A stretch of DNA of 64,000 bases from Porphyrobacter sp. GTDB taxonomy: Bacteria; Pseudomonadota; Alphaproteobacteria; Sphingomonadales; Sphingomonadaceae. The notes beneath the pieces are model-generated. The model saw only the letters and a program-made list of their open reading frames with translations, had not been told where the DNA came from and ran no database searches. The DNA is taken from assembly GCA_017744315.1 (NCBI GenBank), contig JAGIBN010000003.1, positions 248,001 to 312,000 of the forward strand, written 5' to 3'. Each line of letters opens with the position of its first letter. The stretch's first letter is position 1. Of the stretch, positions 52,045-62,299 are shown one piece after another. The position numbers and the translations under genes were made by a program.

Positions 52045-52383
52045 TCAGGCTTCGTCCAGCACATCCGCCGGCGCGATGCCCAGGCGGGCCATGCGCTCGC
52101 GGATCTGCGGCCACTCCTGCTCGAGGAACTGCGCGCGTTCGGCCGCACGAAGATGCTCTGCCGCGCCCTCTCGCACGAACATGCCGACGCCGCGCTGAAC
52201 GCGAACCAGGCCGTCAGTCTGGAACTGCTGGTAGGCCTTTGCCACCGTCAAGGGATTCGCGCCCTGTTCGGCCGCGAGCGCGCGCACCGACGGCAACATC
52301 TCCCCTTCGGCATAGCGTCCGTCGATGATCGCCGCGGCGATCTGGTCGCGGAGGCGAAGGTAAACGGGTCTGCTGTCGGCCAT
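52045..52383 (-). CDS. GntR family regulator, YtrA subfamily
   Basis: A 112-residue repressor made of a winged helix (PVYLRLRDQIAAAIIDGRYAEGEMLPSVRALAAEQGANPLTVAKAYQQF, residues 8-56) and a short helical tail with no effector domain, the YtrA pattern. YtrA regulators usually control nearby transporter genes. The ATG at 52383 has a TATTAT-like -10 element on the - strand at 52399-52404. It is divergent from the peptide transporter with a 180-base gap, making that gene a candidate target. Confidence 0.9.
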   Translation of the reverse strand: MADSRPVYLRLRDQIAAAIIDGRYAEGEMLPSVRALAAEQGANPLTVAKAYQQFQTDGLVRVQRGVGMFVREGAAEHLRAAERAQFLEQEWPQIRERMARLGIAPADVLDEA

Positions 52384-52563
52384 GAGTGATGCAGTGCCAT
52401 AATACAGCGGGTCGCGCAAGGGTCGCGTGGCTGTGGCGCAGGGCTCCCCAGGGGCACGCCGGTTTCCTCTGTAACAAAAATGCCTTCACATGACCGAAAC
52501 TTGCGCTAGGTTGCCTTCTCGCTTCCACGGGAGGCGTCATCAAAAATTTTGGGACGGGTACGC

Positions 52564-54189
52564 ATGAAGGAAATGGCTTTGTGGAACGAGGGTGACTGGA
52601 TCGCGGCAATCGCCGCGGTAGCCCTCTTTGCCGTCCTCGCAATCGGCGGAATCATTGCCGCGAAACGGAGCGAGGAAGTGGTCGGCCATCCTCGCGGTCT
52701 GTTCGTCCTGTTCTATGCCGAAATGTGGGAGCGCTTCTCCTACTACGGCATGCGCGCCTTGCTCATTTTCTACCTTACCAAGCATTGGCTGTTCGACGAC
52801 GGCAAGGCCAACCTGATCTACGGCGCCTATACCAGCCTCGTCTACATCACTCCTGTGCTCGGCGGCTATCTGGCCGACCGCTATCTTGGCCAGCGCAAGG
52901 CGGTGCTGTTTGGCGGCATCCTGCTCGCACTCGGCCACGGCTTCATGGCCGTCGAAGGCGGCGGTGGGCAGAGCGATCCGGCGATCAACGTGTTCTGGCT
53001 CGCCCTGGCGCTGATCATCGTGGGCTCCGGCTTTCTCAAGGCGAACATCTCGGTCATCGTCGGCCAGCTCTATCGCCTGACCGACGCCCGGCGCGATGGC
53101 GCTTACACGATCTTTTACATGGGCATTAACGTCGGCGCCGCGCTCGGCACGATCCTTGTCGGCTATCTCGGTGAAACGGTTGGCTGGGGCTACGGCTTCG
53201 GCATGGCCGGCATCGGCATGGTCCTGGGCCTCATCATCTTCGTGTTCGGCAAGCCCGCACTCAAGGGCCAGGGCGAACCGCCGGTTCCATTGGGCCGCCA
53301 GCGCGAGTTTGCGCTCTACGGCGTGAGCATCCTCGCCGTCGGTGCCTTGTGGCTATTGATCCAGTACCAGGATCTGGTCGGCTCGATTCTGCTGCTCTCC
53401 GGCGTCATACTGCTGGGCTATGTCCTGCTCGAGGCCTTCAAGCTCGAGAAGGAACCGCGGGAGCGCATCTTCGCCATCCTGTTCCTGATCGCCCTGCAAC
53501 CCGTTTTCTGGGGCCTGTTCGAGCAGGCCGGCGGTTCGCTGAATTTGTTCACCGACCGCTTTGTCGATCGCGCCGGCGTCCCCGCTTCGCTGTTCCAGTC
53601 GATCAACCCGATCTACATCGTGCTGCTCGGACCGGTCTTTGCCTGGCTGTGGACCGCTCTCGCCCGCAAGGGGCTTGAGCCATCGACGCCGATGAAGTTC
53701 GGTCTGGCATTGGCCCAGGTCGGGTTCTCCTTCCTGGTCCTTGTATGGGGCGCGCAAAGCGTCGGCATGGGCGTGGCCGTTCCGGTCATCTTTATCTTTC
53801 TCATCTATCTGTTCCAGACCACGGGCGAACTGTGCCTTTCGCCAGTCGGGCTTTCGGCCATGAATCGACTGGCGCCACGCCACATGGCTTCACTGATTAT
53901 GGGCGCGTGGTTCTTCGCCACGGCAGGCGGCAACTTCGTGGCCGGGAAGATCGGCGAAGCGACGGGCGGCGAAGGCGGCGAGATGACCAAGGAACTCACC
54001 CTGTCGATCTACAACACCATCGGCTGGATCACGATCGGCGTCGGCGTTGCCGTCATGGTCGTGTCGCCGCTGGTCCGGCGCCTGATGCACCTCGACACGC
54101 TGCGCGACCTGGAGCCGAGCGATGCCCTCAGCGGCAAAGCCGAGGTCGGCGAGCCGCAGGCAGCGGGCGTCCATCCGGCGGCCAACTGA
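52564..54189 (+). CDS. POT family proton-dependent peptide transporter
   Basis: A 541-residue inner-membrane oligopeptide:H+ symporter. Landmarks are FYAEMWERFSYYGMRALLIFY with the ExxERF(x)YY signature in helix 1, GGYLADRYLGQRKAV, FYMGINVGAALGTIL, the second signature GLFEQAGGSL, and SPVGLSAMNRLAP. An extra N-terminal helix (IAAIAAVALFAVLAIGG) precedes the POT core. I chose the ATG at 52564; an in-frame TTG at 52549 is possible. Probably imports di/tripeptides; the divergent GntR gene may regulate it. Confidence 0.94.
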   Translation: MKEMALWNEGDWIAAIAAVALFAVLAIGGIIAAKRSEEVVGHPRGLFVLFYAEMWERFSYYGMRALLIFYLTKHWLFDDGKANLIYGAYTSLVYITPVLGGYLADRYLGQRKAVLFGGILLALGHGFMAVEGGGGQSDPAINVFWLALALIIVGSGFLKANISVIVGQLYRLTDARRDGAYTIFYMGINVGAALGTILVGYLGETVGWGYGFGMAGIGMVLGLIIFVFGKPALKGQGEPPVPLGRQREFALYGVSILAVGALWLLIQYQDLVGSILLLSGVILLGYVLLEAFKLEKEPRERIFAILFLIALQPVFWGLFEQAGGSLNLFTDRFVDRAGVPASLFQSINPIYIVLLGPVFAWLWTALARKGLEPSTPMKFGLALAQVGFSFLVLVWGAQSVGMGVAVPVIFIFLIYLFQTTGELCLSPVGLSAMNRLAPRHMASLIMGAWFFATAGGNFVAGKIGEATGGEGGEMTKELTLSIYNTIGWITIGVGVAVMVVSPLVRRLMHLDTLRDLEPSDALSGKAEVGEPQAAGVHPAAN

Positions 54190-54225
54190 CGGCCATCGCC
54201 GGGGAGTTACGAAGATGATTGGGTA

Positions 54226-54252
54226 ACCGGTGCGCTCTTCGGAGCGACCGGT
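54226..54252. terminator. Hairpin between converging POT transporter and dxs genes
   Basis: ACCGGT-G-CGCTC / GAGCG-ACCGGT with a TTCG tetraloop and one bulged base (54226-54252), in the 71-base gap between two converging stops. It lacks a long T-run but would serve either strand. Confidence 0.6.
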
Positions 54253-54260
54253 CCCTAGCC

Positions 54261-56183
54261 TCAGGCCCGGGCTTCTTCCACGCCGCTGCTGTTGTGGCGC
54301 AGGGCCGAAAGCACCGTCTCGACGATATGCGGGGCATTGAGCCGCGCTTCGTCATACTGCTTGTCCGGCGCCTCGTGGTCCTGGAACACGTCGGGCAGGC
54401 GCATGGTGCGGATCTTGAGGCCCGCATCGGTCAGGCCTTCATCGCTTGCCAGAGTCAGCACGTGCGCGCCGAGGCCGCCGATGGCACCTTCCTCGATCGT
54501 CACCACCACTTCGTGCGTCGCCATCAGCTTGCGGATGAGCTCGCTGTCGAGCGGTTTGGCGAAGCGCAAGTCGGCCACGGTCGTCGAGAGACCCTTGGCA
54601 TCGAGCTGATCGGCCGCCTTCAGGGCCTCCGCCAAACGCGTGCCCAGCGATAGCAGCGCAACCTTGCTGCCGTGGCGGACAACACGTCCCTTGCCGATCG
54701 GCAAGGCCTCGGGAACTTCGGGCAAAGGCACACCCACGCCGTTTCCGCGCGGATAGCGGAAGGCGATCGGCCCTTCGTCATAGAGCGCCGCGGTGTGCAC
54801 CATATGCACCAGCTCAGCCTCGTCCGCCGCGGCCATGACCACGAAGTTGGGCAAGGTCGCCAGGTAGGTCACGTCGAAGCTACCGGCATGCGTTGCGCCG
54901 TCGGCGCCTACCAGCCCGGCGCGGTCGATAGCGAAGCGAACCGGCAGGTTCTGGATCGCCACGTCGTGCACGACCTGGTCGTAAGCCCGCTGCAGGAACG
55001 TCGAGTAGATCGCGCAGAACGGCCTCATCCCTTGCGCGGCGAGCCCGGCGGCGAACGTGACGGCGTGCTGTTCGGCGATGCCCACGTCGAAGCTGCGTTC
55101 GGGATAGAGGCTCTCGAACTTGTCGAGCCCGGTCCCGCTCGGCATCGCCGCGGTGATCGCGCAGACGCGGTTATCGCGTGCCGCTTCCTCGATCAGAGCC
55201 TTGGCGAAGACCGAGGTGTAGCTGGGCGGACCGCCCGCGCTCTTGGTCTGCTCGCCCGTGACGACGTCGAACTTCTGCACGCCATGGTACTTGTCGGCGC
55301 TGTTCTCCGCCGGAGCGTAGCCCTTGCCCTTCTGGGTCACGACGTGGACCAGGCACGGCCCCTCGGCCGCGTCGCGCACGTTCTCGAGCACCGGCACCAG
55401 CTGATCGAGGTCATGGCCGTCGATCGGGCCGACGTAGTAGAAGCCCAGCTCTTCGAACAAGGTACCGCCCATGGCCATGCCGCGGGCGTATTCGTCGGTC
55501 TTCTTCGCCGCGCGGTGCAGCGGCTCGGGCAGCTTGCGGGCAAAACGCCGCGCCAGTTCGCGCAGGCCAAGGAACTCGGCGGAGGAGACCAAGCGCGCCA
55601 GGTAACCTGACAGGCCGCCCACTGGCGGCGCGATCGACATGTCGTTGTCGTTGAGGATCACGACCAGGCGATTGCCGGCCGCCTCGGCGTTGTTCATCGC
55701 CTCGTAGGCCATGCCCGCGCTCATCGCGCCGTCGCCGATCACCGCAATCGCCTTCCCCGGCTCGCCTGCCAGCTTGTTGGCGATCGCGAAGCCGAGGCCC
55801 GCGGAAATCGAAGTCGAAGAGTGCGCCGCGCCGAACGGATCGTATTCGCTCTCGCTGCGCTTGGTGAAGCCGCTGAGGCCGCCGCCCTGCCGCAAGGTGC
55901 GGATCCGGTCGCGACGCCCGGTGAGGATCTTGTGCGGATAGGCTTGGTGGCCAACGTCCCAGATCAGCCGGTCGGTCGGCGTGTCGAAGACATAGTGCAC
56001 GGCGACGGTCAGCTCGACCACGCCAAGTCCGGAGCCCAGATGGCCGCCGGTGCTACCCACGGCATCGATCATTTCCGCGCGCAGCTCGTCGGCCAGCTGG
56101 CGCAAGTCCTTGCGCTCCAACTGGCGCAATTCTTCAGGCGTGGCGACGCTGTCGAGCAGGGGAGTTTCAGGAAGTGAGGTCAT
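54261..56183 (-). CDS. dxs: 1-deoxy-D-xylulose-5-phosphate synthase
   Basis: First enzyme of the methylerythritol-phosphate isoprenoid pathway: thiamine-diphosphate-dependent condensation of pyruvate and glyceraldehyde-3-phosphate. The 640-residue length is standard. Motifs include [20 protein letters not shown] with the active-site His, the ThDP motif [21 protein letters not shown], and the transketolase pyrimidine domain [20 protein letters not shown] with the D-RAGLVG-DGATHAG region. I chose ATG 56183; a GTG five codons upstream is in frame, and neither has a strong ribosome site. Confidence 0.97.
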   Translation of the reverse strand: MTSLPETPLLDSVATPEELRQLERKDLRQLADELRAEMIDAVGSTGGHLGSGLGVVELTVAVHYVFDTPTDRLIWDVGHQAYPHKILTGRRDRIRTLRQGGGLSGFTKRSESEYDPFGAAHSSTSISAGLGFAIANKLAGEPGKAIAVIGDGAMSAGMAYEAMNNAEAAGNRLVVILNDNDMSIAPPVGGLSGYLARLVSSAEFLGLRELARRFARKLPEPLHRAAKKTDEYARGMAMGGTLFEELGFYYVGPIDGHDLDQLVPVLENVRDAAEGPCLVHVVTQKGKGYAPAENSADKYHGVQKFDVVTGEQTKSAGGPPSYTSVFAKALIEEAARDNRVCAITAAMPSGTGLDKFESLYPERSFDVGIAEQHAVTFAAGLAAQGMRPFCAIYSTFLQRAYDQVVHDVAIQNLPVRFAIDRAGLVGADGATHAGSFDVTYLATLPNFVVMAAADEAELVHMVHTAALYDEGPIAFRYPRGNGVGVPLPEVPEALPIGKGRVVRHGSKVALLSLGTRLAEALKAADQLDAKGLSTTVADLRFAKPLDSELIRKLMATHEVVVTIEEGAIGGLGAHVLTLASDEGLTDAGLKIRTMRLPDVFQDHEAPDKQYDEARLNAPHIVETVLSALRHNSSGVEEARA

Positions 56184-56307
56184 CGTTTCGGGGGGCACTT
56201 ACACCTGTGACCTTCGCGTGTCGATGAAAGCCGAGTGAGGTTATTATGAGGATTCCGTGAAATCCGTTCGGTTCCCCGCAAATCGCGCTGGATTCGGTCG
56301 CTTACCG

Positions 56308-56769
56308 CTATCCGGCACAGTCTTCGCAAATGCCGCGCAGCTCGACCACCGGCCGCACGTCAGCGAAACCCGCCGCTCGCCCAGCTTCGCGCAAGGCGCC
56401 GGTCAGCCGGTCGTCATCGAGGTGGGTGGCTTGCCCGCAATCGTCGCAAATGAGGAAGATGCAGTCGTGCCGGCAGCCCGGATGGCTGTTGGCGAGATAG
56501 GCGTTGGCGCTCTCGACCCGATTTGCGAGGTTGGTGCGCACAAACAGGTCGAGGATGCGATAGACGCTGTTGGCGGCCACGCGCTTGCCGCGCTGCTTCC
56601 CGACCGCTTCGGCGATGTCATACGCCGAAGCAGGGCGGTCCTGCGCCGCGAGCGCCTCGAACACGTCGGACCGCATGGTGGTCCACTGTTCGCCGGCCGC
56701 CGTCAGCACGCCTTCGGCCTCCGCGATCAAGCGCTGGCCGCTGTGCTCGTGATGCTTATGTCCGCCCAT
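56308..56769 (-). CDS. zur: Fur family regulator, Zur type
   Basis: A 153-residue metalloregulator. The winged helix spans roughly residues 25-85 (RSDVFEALAAQDRPASAYDIAEAV, NSVYRILDLFVRTNLANRVES). Two structural-zinc CxxC pairs are present, C108/C111 (CDDC) and C148/C151 (CEDC), with a His-rich N-terminus MGGHKHHEHS and HPGCRHDC as sensor-site candidates. These features fit zinc-uptake regulator Zur better than Fur. No zinc transporter lies beside it in the window. Confidence 0.85.
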   Translation of the reverse strand: MGGHKHHEHSGQRLIAEAEGVLTAAGEQWTTMRSDVFEALAAQDRPASAYDIAEAVGKQRGKRVAANSVYRILDLFVRTNLANRVESANAYLANSHPGCRHDCIFLICDDCGQATHLDDDRLTGALREAGRAAGFADVRPVVELRGICEDCAG

Positions 56770-56804
56770 GGCTGGAATATAGGACCGGTGTTGCCGTGCG
56801 GCAA

Positions 56805-57476
56805 TCAGCCGGTCTGATACGTGGCGCGATAGAGCGAGGGATACATGGTCTTGAACGCGGCCACCTTCGGCGCGTCCCACCGGCGAATGTAGCCGTGGTT
56901 CGGGTTCCGCTGGGCGAAGTCCTGATGATAGTCTTCGGCCGGGTAGAACGTCTTCGCATTCTCGATCTGCACCACGATCGGCTTGTCCCACACCCCGCTC
57001 GAACGCATCTGTGCGAGGTAGGCAGTGGCGACCTGCCGCTGCTCCGCCGAAAGCGGGACGATCGCGGCGCGGTATTGCGTGCCGGAATCGGGACCCTGGC
57101 GGTTCTTGAGTGTGGGATCGGCGACGACCGAGAACAGGACCTGGAGCAGCTGGTCGTACCGCACGATCTTGGGGTCGTAGGTGACCTTGACCGATTCAGC
57201 GTGTCCGGTGCCGCCGGCGGAAACCATGTCGTAATGGGCCGTGGCCGCGCTTCCGCCGTGATAGCCGGAAACCGCGCTCGTCACGCCCTTGGTATGGCTG
57301 AAGACCGCCTCGACGCCCCAGAAACAGCCGCCGGCAAAGATCGCGGTCTTGAGACCGGTCTCGTTCGCCTCGCGCTTGGCTGTGGGAGCGTTGAAGGTGC
57401 TTTCAGCAGCGACGGCCGAACCGCACGCTGCGAGTGCAAGCGCGCCCGCTGCAAGCAAGGCGCGCATGCTGGTCAT
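56805..57476 (-). CDS. msrA: Peptide-methionine (S)-S-oxide reductase, exported
   Basis: Repairs methionine-S-sulfoxide. The 223-residue protein has the catalytic motif GGCFWGVEAVF (Cys51) and GGTGHAESVKVTYDP. The N-terminal MRALLAAGALALAACGS is a signal peptide with lipobox LAAC (Cys18), predicting a periplasmic lipoprotein. Apart from the lipobox and Cys51 no cysteine is present, so the usual C-terminal resolving cysteines are absent. It overlaps the stop of a 32-residue upstream frame by ATGA. The partner enzyme MsrB is encoded at 16253. Confidence 0.95.
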   Translation of the reverse strand: MTSMRALLAAGALALAACGSAVAAESTFNAPTAKREANETGLKTAIFAGGCFWGVEAVFSHTKGVTSAVSGYHGGSAATAHYDMVSAGGTGHAESVKVTYDPKIVRYDQLLQVLFSVVADPTLKNRQGPDSGTQYRAAIVPLSAEQRQVATAYLAQMRSSGVWDKPIVVQIENAKTFYPAEDYHQDFAQRNPNHGYIRRWDAPKVAAFKTMYPSLYRATYQTG

Positions 57477-57571
57477 ACCAGCTGCGGAACGATGTGCACC
57501 GCCAGCGCTATCGCTGCGATGCCGAAGCCGGCGAAGAACGACCGAAAGACGTCGGGGGTGAAAAGACCCAT
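57473..57571 (-). CDS. 32-residue predicted membrane peptide upstream of msrA
   Basis: An ATG at 57571 begins a 32-codon frame (MGLFTPDVFRSFFAGFGIAA then IALAVHIVPQLV) ending in TGA at 57475-57473, which overlaps the msrA ATG as ATGA. It has one transmembrane helix preceded by Asp and Arg. The exact stop/start coupling and the coherent membrane sequence make translation plausible. Its ribosome site is weak. Function unknown; it may only couple or tune msrA translation. Confidence 0.55.
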   Translation of the reverse strand: MGLFTPDVFRSFFAGFGIAAIALAVHIVPQLV

Positions 57572-57709
57572 GGTATTTACTCGAATTACTCTCGTAGGAA
57601 TTCATCGGCTCTACCCCGCAAGTGCTTGAGAGACTCTGAACATAGTTGTTGTCAGGCGTTCATATAGGGACGCCTGCGCGGCCTGCAATTGCCTGGCTCA
57701 CGCTTTGTC

Positions 57710-59299
57710 TCAATGCCTGAAATGGCGCATTCCGGTAAAGACCATGGCGATACCGGCGGCGTCGGCTGCGGCGATGACCTCGTCGTCGCGCATCGCTCCG
57801 CCGGGCTGGATCACCGCCGTCGCTCCCGCCTCGATCGCGGCTTCGAGCCCGTCGGCGAAGGGCAGGAACGCCTCCGACGCCATCGCGCTGCCGACGGTGT
57901 GCGGCTCGGGCCAGCCCGCCGCCTCGGCCGCCTCGCGCGCGCGGATCGCGGCAATGCGGGCGGAGTCGCGGCGGTTCATCTGACCGGCACCGATCCCGGC
58001 AGTCGCGTTATCCTTGGCAAAGACGATCGCATTCGACTTCACATGGCGAGCAATGGTCCAGGCGAACAGGCAGTCGGCCAGCTCCTGGTCCGTCGGCGCG
58101 CGCTTGGTCACGACCTTGAGGTCGGGCAGGCCGACCGCACCGTTGTCGCGCGACTGCACCAGCAGCGCACCGGCAATCGGCTTGACCTGCAGCCCGCCAC
58201 GGCGAGCGTTGGGCAGATCGTCGAGCAACAGCAGGCGCAAGTTCGGCTTGGCCGCGAAAGCCGCACGAGCGGCCTCGTCCGCGCCCGGCGCAACCACCAC
58301 TTCGGTGAAAATCTCGGTGATCGCCTCGGCTGTCGGACCATCGAGCGGGCGATTGACCGCGACGATACCGCCAAAAGCCGAAACCGCGTCGCAAGCCAGC
58401 GCGGTGCGGTAAGCTTCGACCAGCGTCTTCGCCTGAGCCACGCCGCACGGGTTGGCGTGCTTGACGATGACGACCGCCGGATCCTTGTCCTTGAACTCGG
58501 CCACGAGTTCCAGCGCGGCGTCGGCATCGTTGTAGTTGTTGTAGCTCAGCTCCTTGCCCTGGACCTGCTCCGCCTGGGCGAGGCCTTTGATGTGCGGCCC
58601 GAGCGGGGTGTAGAGCGCCGCCTTCTGGTGCGGGTTCTCGCCATAGCGCAGCTCGCCCACCAGGCGGCCGTTGACCGCCAGCATCTCGGGGAACAGGCGC
58701 TGCTGGTCGGCAAAGGCGAACCATTGGCTGATCATCGAATCGTAAGCCGCCGTCGCCGCGAAGGCCTTGGCCGCCATGCGCTTGCGGAAGGCGAGCGTGG
58801 TGGCGCCGTCGTTCTCCGCCAGCTCTTCGAGCAGGACCGCGTAGTCGTCCGGATCGGTGACGATGGTGACAAACGCGTGGTTCTTGGAGGCTGAGCGGAT
58901 CATCGCCGGGCCGCCGATATCGATGTTCTCGATAATCTCGTCACGACCGGCGCCGCGCATGACGGTCTCTTCGAAGGGGTAGAGGTTGCTGACGAGCAGG
59001 TCGATCGAACCGATCTCGTGCGCGTCCATTGCCGCGGCGTGCTCCGGATCGTCGCGCACGGCCAGCAGGCCGCCGTGGATCAGCGGGTGCAACGTCTTGA
59101 CCCGGCCGTCCATCATTTCGGGGAAGCCGGTGACATCGGAGACGTCGCGCACCTGCAGCCCGGCATCGCGCAGCGCCCGCGCCGTTCCGCCCGTCGAAAC
59201 CAGTTCGACACCGCCCTTGGCGAGGCGCGAGGCGAGCTCGACCACACCGCTCTTGTCGGACACCGAAAGGAGCGCCCGCTTGATCGTCACTGCTGTCAT
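57710..59299 (-). CDS. purH: Bifunctional AICAR transformylase / IMP cyclohydrolase
   Basis: Final two steps of purine synthesis. The 529-residue protein has the N-terminal cyclohydrolase domain ([34 protein letters not shown]) and the C-terminal formyltransferase with [33 protein letters not shown], and [15 protein letters not shown] near the end. The length is normal. It lies 60 bases downstream of the heparinase-like gene in the rpe-heparinase-purH order. Confidence 0.97.
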   Translation of the reverse strand: MTAVTIKRALLSVSDKSGVVELASRLAKGGVELVSTGGTARALRDAGLQVRDVSDVTGFPEMMDGRVKTLHPLIHGGLLAVRDDPEHAAAMDAHEIGSIDLLVSNLYPFEETVMRGAGRDEIIENIDIGGPAMIRSASKNHAFVTIVTDPDDYAVLLEELAENDGATTLAFRKRMAAKAFAATAAYDSMISQWFAFADQQRLFPEMLAVNGRLVGELRYGENPHQKAALYTPLGPHIKGLAQAEQVQGKELSYNNYNDADAALELVAEFKDKDPAVVIVKHANPCGVAQAKTLVEAYRTALACDAVSAFGGIVAVNRPLDGPTAEAITEIFTEVVVAPGADEAARAAFAAKPNLRLLLLDDLPNARRGGLQVKPIAGALLVQSRDNGAVGLPDLKVVTKRAPTDQELADCLFAWTIARHVKSNAIVFAKDNATAGIGAGQMNRRDSARIAAIRAREAAEAAGWPEPHTVGSAMASEAFLPFADGLEAAIEAGATAVIQPGGAMRDDEVIAAADAAGIAMVFTGMRHFRH

Positions 59300-59359
59300 G
59301 GGCCGCTACCTAGGGCTTAGCCCGCCGGGTTGGAAGCGCCGTAATTGCGCCGGTGGAAA

Positions 59360-61279
59360 CTAGGCCCTGATCTTTTTGAGAAGCCAGGAAAAATTGCCGC
59401 CCCCGCGCGAGACCATGCCCTGCATCACCAGCTGCTGGACCGGATGCGGGCGGCCCTCGCCATCGACCCACAGGCTTTCGTCGACCTCCAGCGATCCCTC
59501 GCCGGCCACGAACTGCCAATAGCTGCCGTCGGGCAGGGCCAGAGTCGCGCCGCGCCCGTTCTCGCCAGCGGTGACTTCGACCATCGGGCCGAGGTGGAAG
59601 CGGATGGCGTAAGGGACCTTGCCGCGCTTGCCCTTGCGCCCTGCGGGAACGAGCAAATCTTCGCCGCGCAACTCGGTACCGTCGTCACGCAGGATCAGGA
59701 TACGCCGGTGCACCAGGCCTACCCGAGCGACATATCCGTCGTGGCTCGCTTCGAGCCGGGTGGCCGACGTGCCGCTTTCGGTGGTCATCGTGCGCCGGTC
59801 GACCTCGACCTCCGCAACGCCCGCGCCGAGTTTCCCGGCCACGACCACCGCCGTGGAGTTCGCGTCATTCAGAATAAGCGTCGAATGGGCGGCCGTGCCG
59901 CGCAGGCCCTGTTCGATCCGCACCGGGACCTGTCCGCCGGCAAAGGCCGATCCACCGCAATTGACGATCAGCCGGTGCGCGCCGTGCGAAAGCTCGAACG
60001 ACAGCGTCGAGGCGCAACCGTTCTGGGCATGGCGCGGGAGTGGCGGCGGAGCGGCGTCGAACTGCAGGACCGACTTGCCGGCAACCGCGCGCTGATAGCC
60101 CCACTGGCGGGAGTCGCGCAGGGGCCGGGTGCGGACCCCGCTGGCGGCAACGAGCGCGGCAACCGTTTCGGCACCGACCGCGCCGGAGCCCTGCCAGCAG
60201 CCGAGCCCGCCATCGCCATGGGTCAGCGACAGCAGCGGGGGCACCAGCATCTGCAGCATGGTTTCGACCGCCTGCGGAGGGTCGCAGCGCGTGGCGCGAT
60301 AGCAGGCCGCGAGCTCGGTCAGCCGGGCGATGGCATCCATCTGCGCCAGCGGGCTGCGCGAGAGAACCCCGCCATCGGCGCCGACCATCTCGCCCATGGC
60401 GCGAGCGAGGCCGGCTTCGCCGAACAGGCGGCGGGGCTTGCCGTCGGGCAGCAGCAGACCAGCCGCAACGATCGCGCACCAGGCCGCGAGCTCTTCTGCC
60501 TTGTCGTCAGCCTTGGACGCGTTGCGGTCGAGCCAGCGGGCGGTCTCTTCCATCGAGGCGAGCACCCGCGAGCGCAGGGTCTTGTCGTTGCCGCCAAGGA
60601 TCAGGGGTGCATGAACGAACCACGCAAGCAAACGCGAGCCGGCGTGACCCACGCGCCAGGCAGCACCCTTGCCCGGCTTGCCATTGGCATCAAGCCAGGC
60701 GCCGAGCACTCGCTCCGCCGTTGCGGTGCATTGCTGACGCGGAGCGCAAGCCTCAAGATCGCGCAGCCAGGTGAAAGCGTGGATCGTGCGCTCGAGCGGC
60801 GGCACATGAGGAGCCGCCGGGGAGAAATCGACCTGAGTGATCGGCGACTTGACGCCGTAGACCAGGAAATGGCCCGCACGCAGCGCCGTGCCCGCCACGG
60901 CATTGCCCTTCAGCGGGCTCTGCACCGTCGCCAGCAGGCGCGGCTTGGCCGGCTTGCGGAAAGGCGCGGCCAGCGTCGGACCGGAGATGCCGAGGCGATA
61001 GGCGAAGCGCACCAGCCGCTCGCCGATGGTGGTATCCGGAGGTGTGAAGTCGGTCAGCGCAAGAGCCCGGCCTGTCTCCAGCACCTCGGTGTCCGTGGCC
61101 GGCGCCTCGACAGGCCGTGCCGGAATCGGAGCTGGAACCGGCTCAGCTACTGGAGCCGAAGCCGCAACCGCGGTCGCTTCCTCGATCTGCTTGAGCGGGA
61201 TCGCCATGGCCGGCGGACTTTCGTCGACCGCCACGCGCGCCCCGGTCACAAAACGATTGCGGGACGCGATTTCTGTCAT
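59360..61279 (-). CDS. Heparinase II/III family protein
   Basis: A 639-residue protein. Residues about 20-65 are Ala/Pro/Glu-rich and probably disordered, an alpha/alpha-toroid-like domain follows (roughly 70-360, [38 protein letters not shown]), then a beta-sandwich with [14 protein letters not shown] and [12 protein letters not shown], both typical of the C-terminal heparinase II/III domain. No signal peptide is visible, which is odd for a polysaccharide lyase. It overlaps rpe by four bases and precedes purH, a conserved sphingomonad arrangement as far as I remember. Substrate unknown. Confidence 0.88.
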   Translation of the reverse strand: MTEIASRNRFVTGARVAVDESPPAMAIPLKQIEEATAVAASAPVAEPVPAPIPARPVEAPATDTEVLETGRALALTDFTPPDTTIGERLVRFAYRLGISGPTLAAPFRKPAKPRLLATVQSPLKGNAVAGTALRAGHFLVYGVKSPITQVDFSPAAPHVPPLERTIHAFTWLRDLEACAPRQQCTATAERVLGAWLDANGKPGKGAAWRVGHAGSRLLAWFVHAPLILGGNDKTLRSRVLASMEETARWLDRNASKADDKAEELAAWCAIVAAGLLLPDGKPRRLFGEAGLARAMGEMVGADGGVLSRSPLAQMDAIARLTELAACYRATRCDPPQAVETMLQMLVPPLLSLTHGDGGLGCWQGSGAVGAETVAALVAASGVRTRPLRDSRQWGYQRAVAGKSVLQFDAAPPPLPRHAQNGCASTLSFELSHGAHRLIVNCGGSAFAGGQVPVRIEQGLRGTAAHSTLILNDANSTAVVVAGKLGAGVAEVEVDRRTMTTESGTSATRLEASHDGYVARVGLVHRRILILRDDGTELRGEDLLVPAGRKGKRGKVPYAIRFHLGPMVEVTAGENGRGATLALPDGSYWQFVAGEGSLEVDESLWVDGEGRPHPVQQLVMQGMVSRGGGNFSWLLKKIRA

Positions 61280-61938
61280 GCCTGCCCCCTCAAAGCGGCG
61301 ATGTTGGCGGCGTATCGTTCAGGCCCGCCGGCAAAAGTGGCCGAGCCCGCCACGAGCACATCGGCTCCGGCGTCGACGCATAGAGGCGCGGTTTCGCGCG
61401 TCACCCCGCCATCGACCTCCAGCCGGATGTCGCGGCCGGACTTGTCGATCATCTTACGCACCGCTTCGATCTTGCGCAGCTGGCTGGTGATGAAGCTCTG
61501 CCCGCCGAACCCGGGATTGACGCTCATGATCAAGACCAGGTCGATCTCGTCGATCAGATAGTCGAGCATCTTGGCCGGGGTGCCCGGGTTGAGCGAGATA
61601 CCCGCCTTCTTGCCCAGCGCCTTGATCGCCTGAACCGAACGATGGACGTGTGGGCCGGCTTCCGGGTGGATGGTGATGATGTCGGCGCCCGCCGCGGCAA
61701 ACTGCTCGATCCACATATCGACCGGCGAGACCATCAGATGGACGTCGAACGTTTTCGCGCTGTGCGGACGCAGCGCCTTCACCACGCCGGGTCCAATCGT
61801 CAGGTTGGGAACGTAGTGGCCGTCCATGACGTCGACATGGATCCAGTCGGCCCCCGCTTCGTCGATCGCGCGCACCTCTTCCCCCAGCCGAGCGAAGTCG
61901 GCAGAAAGGATCGAGGGCGAGATAAGCGGTTGAGCCAT
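61276..61938 (-). CDS. rpe: Ribulose-phosphate 3-epimerase
   Basis: Pentose-phosphate/Calvin-type epimerase interconverting ribulose-5-P and xylulose-5-P. The 220-residue TIM barrel has [37 protein letters not shown] (metal His/Asp), FDVHLMVSP and [20 protein letters not shown]. It is the first gene of the rpe-heparinase-purH unit, coupled to the heparinase by ATGA. Confidence 0.97.
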   Translation of the reverse strand: MAQPLISPSILSADFARLGEEVRAIDEAGADWIHVDVMDGHYVPNLTIGPGVVKALRPHSAKTFDVHLMVSPVDMWIEQFAAAGADIITIHPEAGPHVHRSVQAIKALGKKAGISLNPGTPAKMLDYLIDEIDLVLIMSVNPGFGGQSFITSQLRKIEAVRKMIDKSGRDIRLEVDGGVTRETAPLCVDAGADVLVAGSATFAGGPERYAANIAALRGQA

Positions 61939-62299
61939 GACGCCTTTAACGCCTTAACAGCGGTTTGGGGGTCAACAAGCCGCGTAAGGGGGATTTCCAC
62001 ACGGTAGATATCTCCTGGCATGATTTGAGACGGTTTGCGCTCGATATGCCTGCCTCACCAACCTCTCGCTCTCAGCGGGCGTGCGTTGACAACTCTTGAA
62101 ATGGCGGCATTCGACGCCACTCCTTATCTGAACTCCTGCCACGTCGGGTGCCTGACGGAATGGAGAACCGAAGATTCAGCCCAAATTCAGCGCTGCGCCG
62201 TAGGGAGCTATTGGACGGATACGCACTCATCATTATAGGCAGGCCGAGCCCTCGGCCGCCAATATTAGCACGAGACGAAACGGAGCCGACGGACTGGCC
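61939..62299. other. Intergenic region between rpe and the DUF2141 gene
   Basis: About 360 bases with no convincing gene, placed between divergent starts. A TTGACA at 62086-62091 has no good -10 at 16-18 bases, and a perfect GGCCGAG/CTCGGCC hairpin lies at 62242-62257. Promoters for rpe and for the DUF2141 gene should lie here. Confidence 0.5.

Noticed and set aside
62086..62091. TTGACA taken as a -35 box for the DUF2141 gene
   Set aside because: The sequence 16-18 bases downstream (ATTCGA region) does not resemble a -10 element.
62035..62238. 67-codon frame between rpe and the DUF2141 gene
   Set aside because: No ribosome site, no homology and cysteine/serine-rich composition; treated as non-coding.
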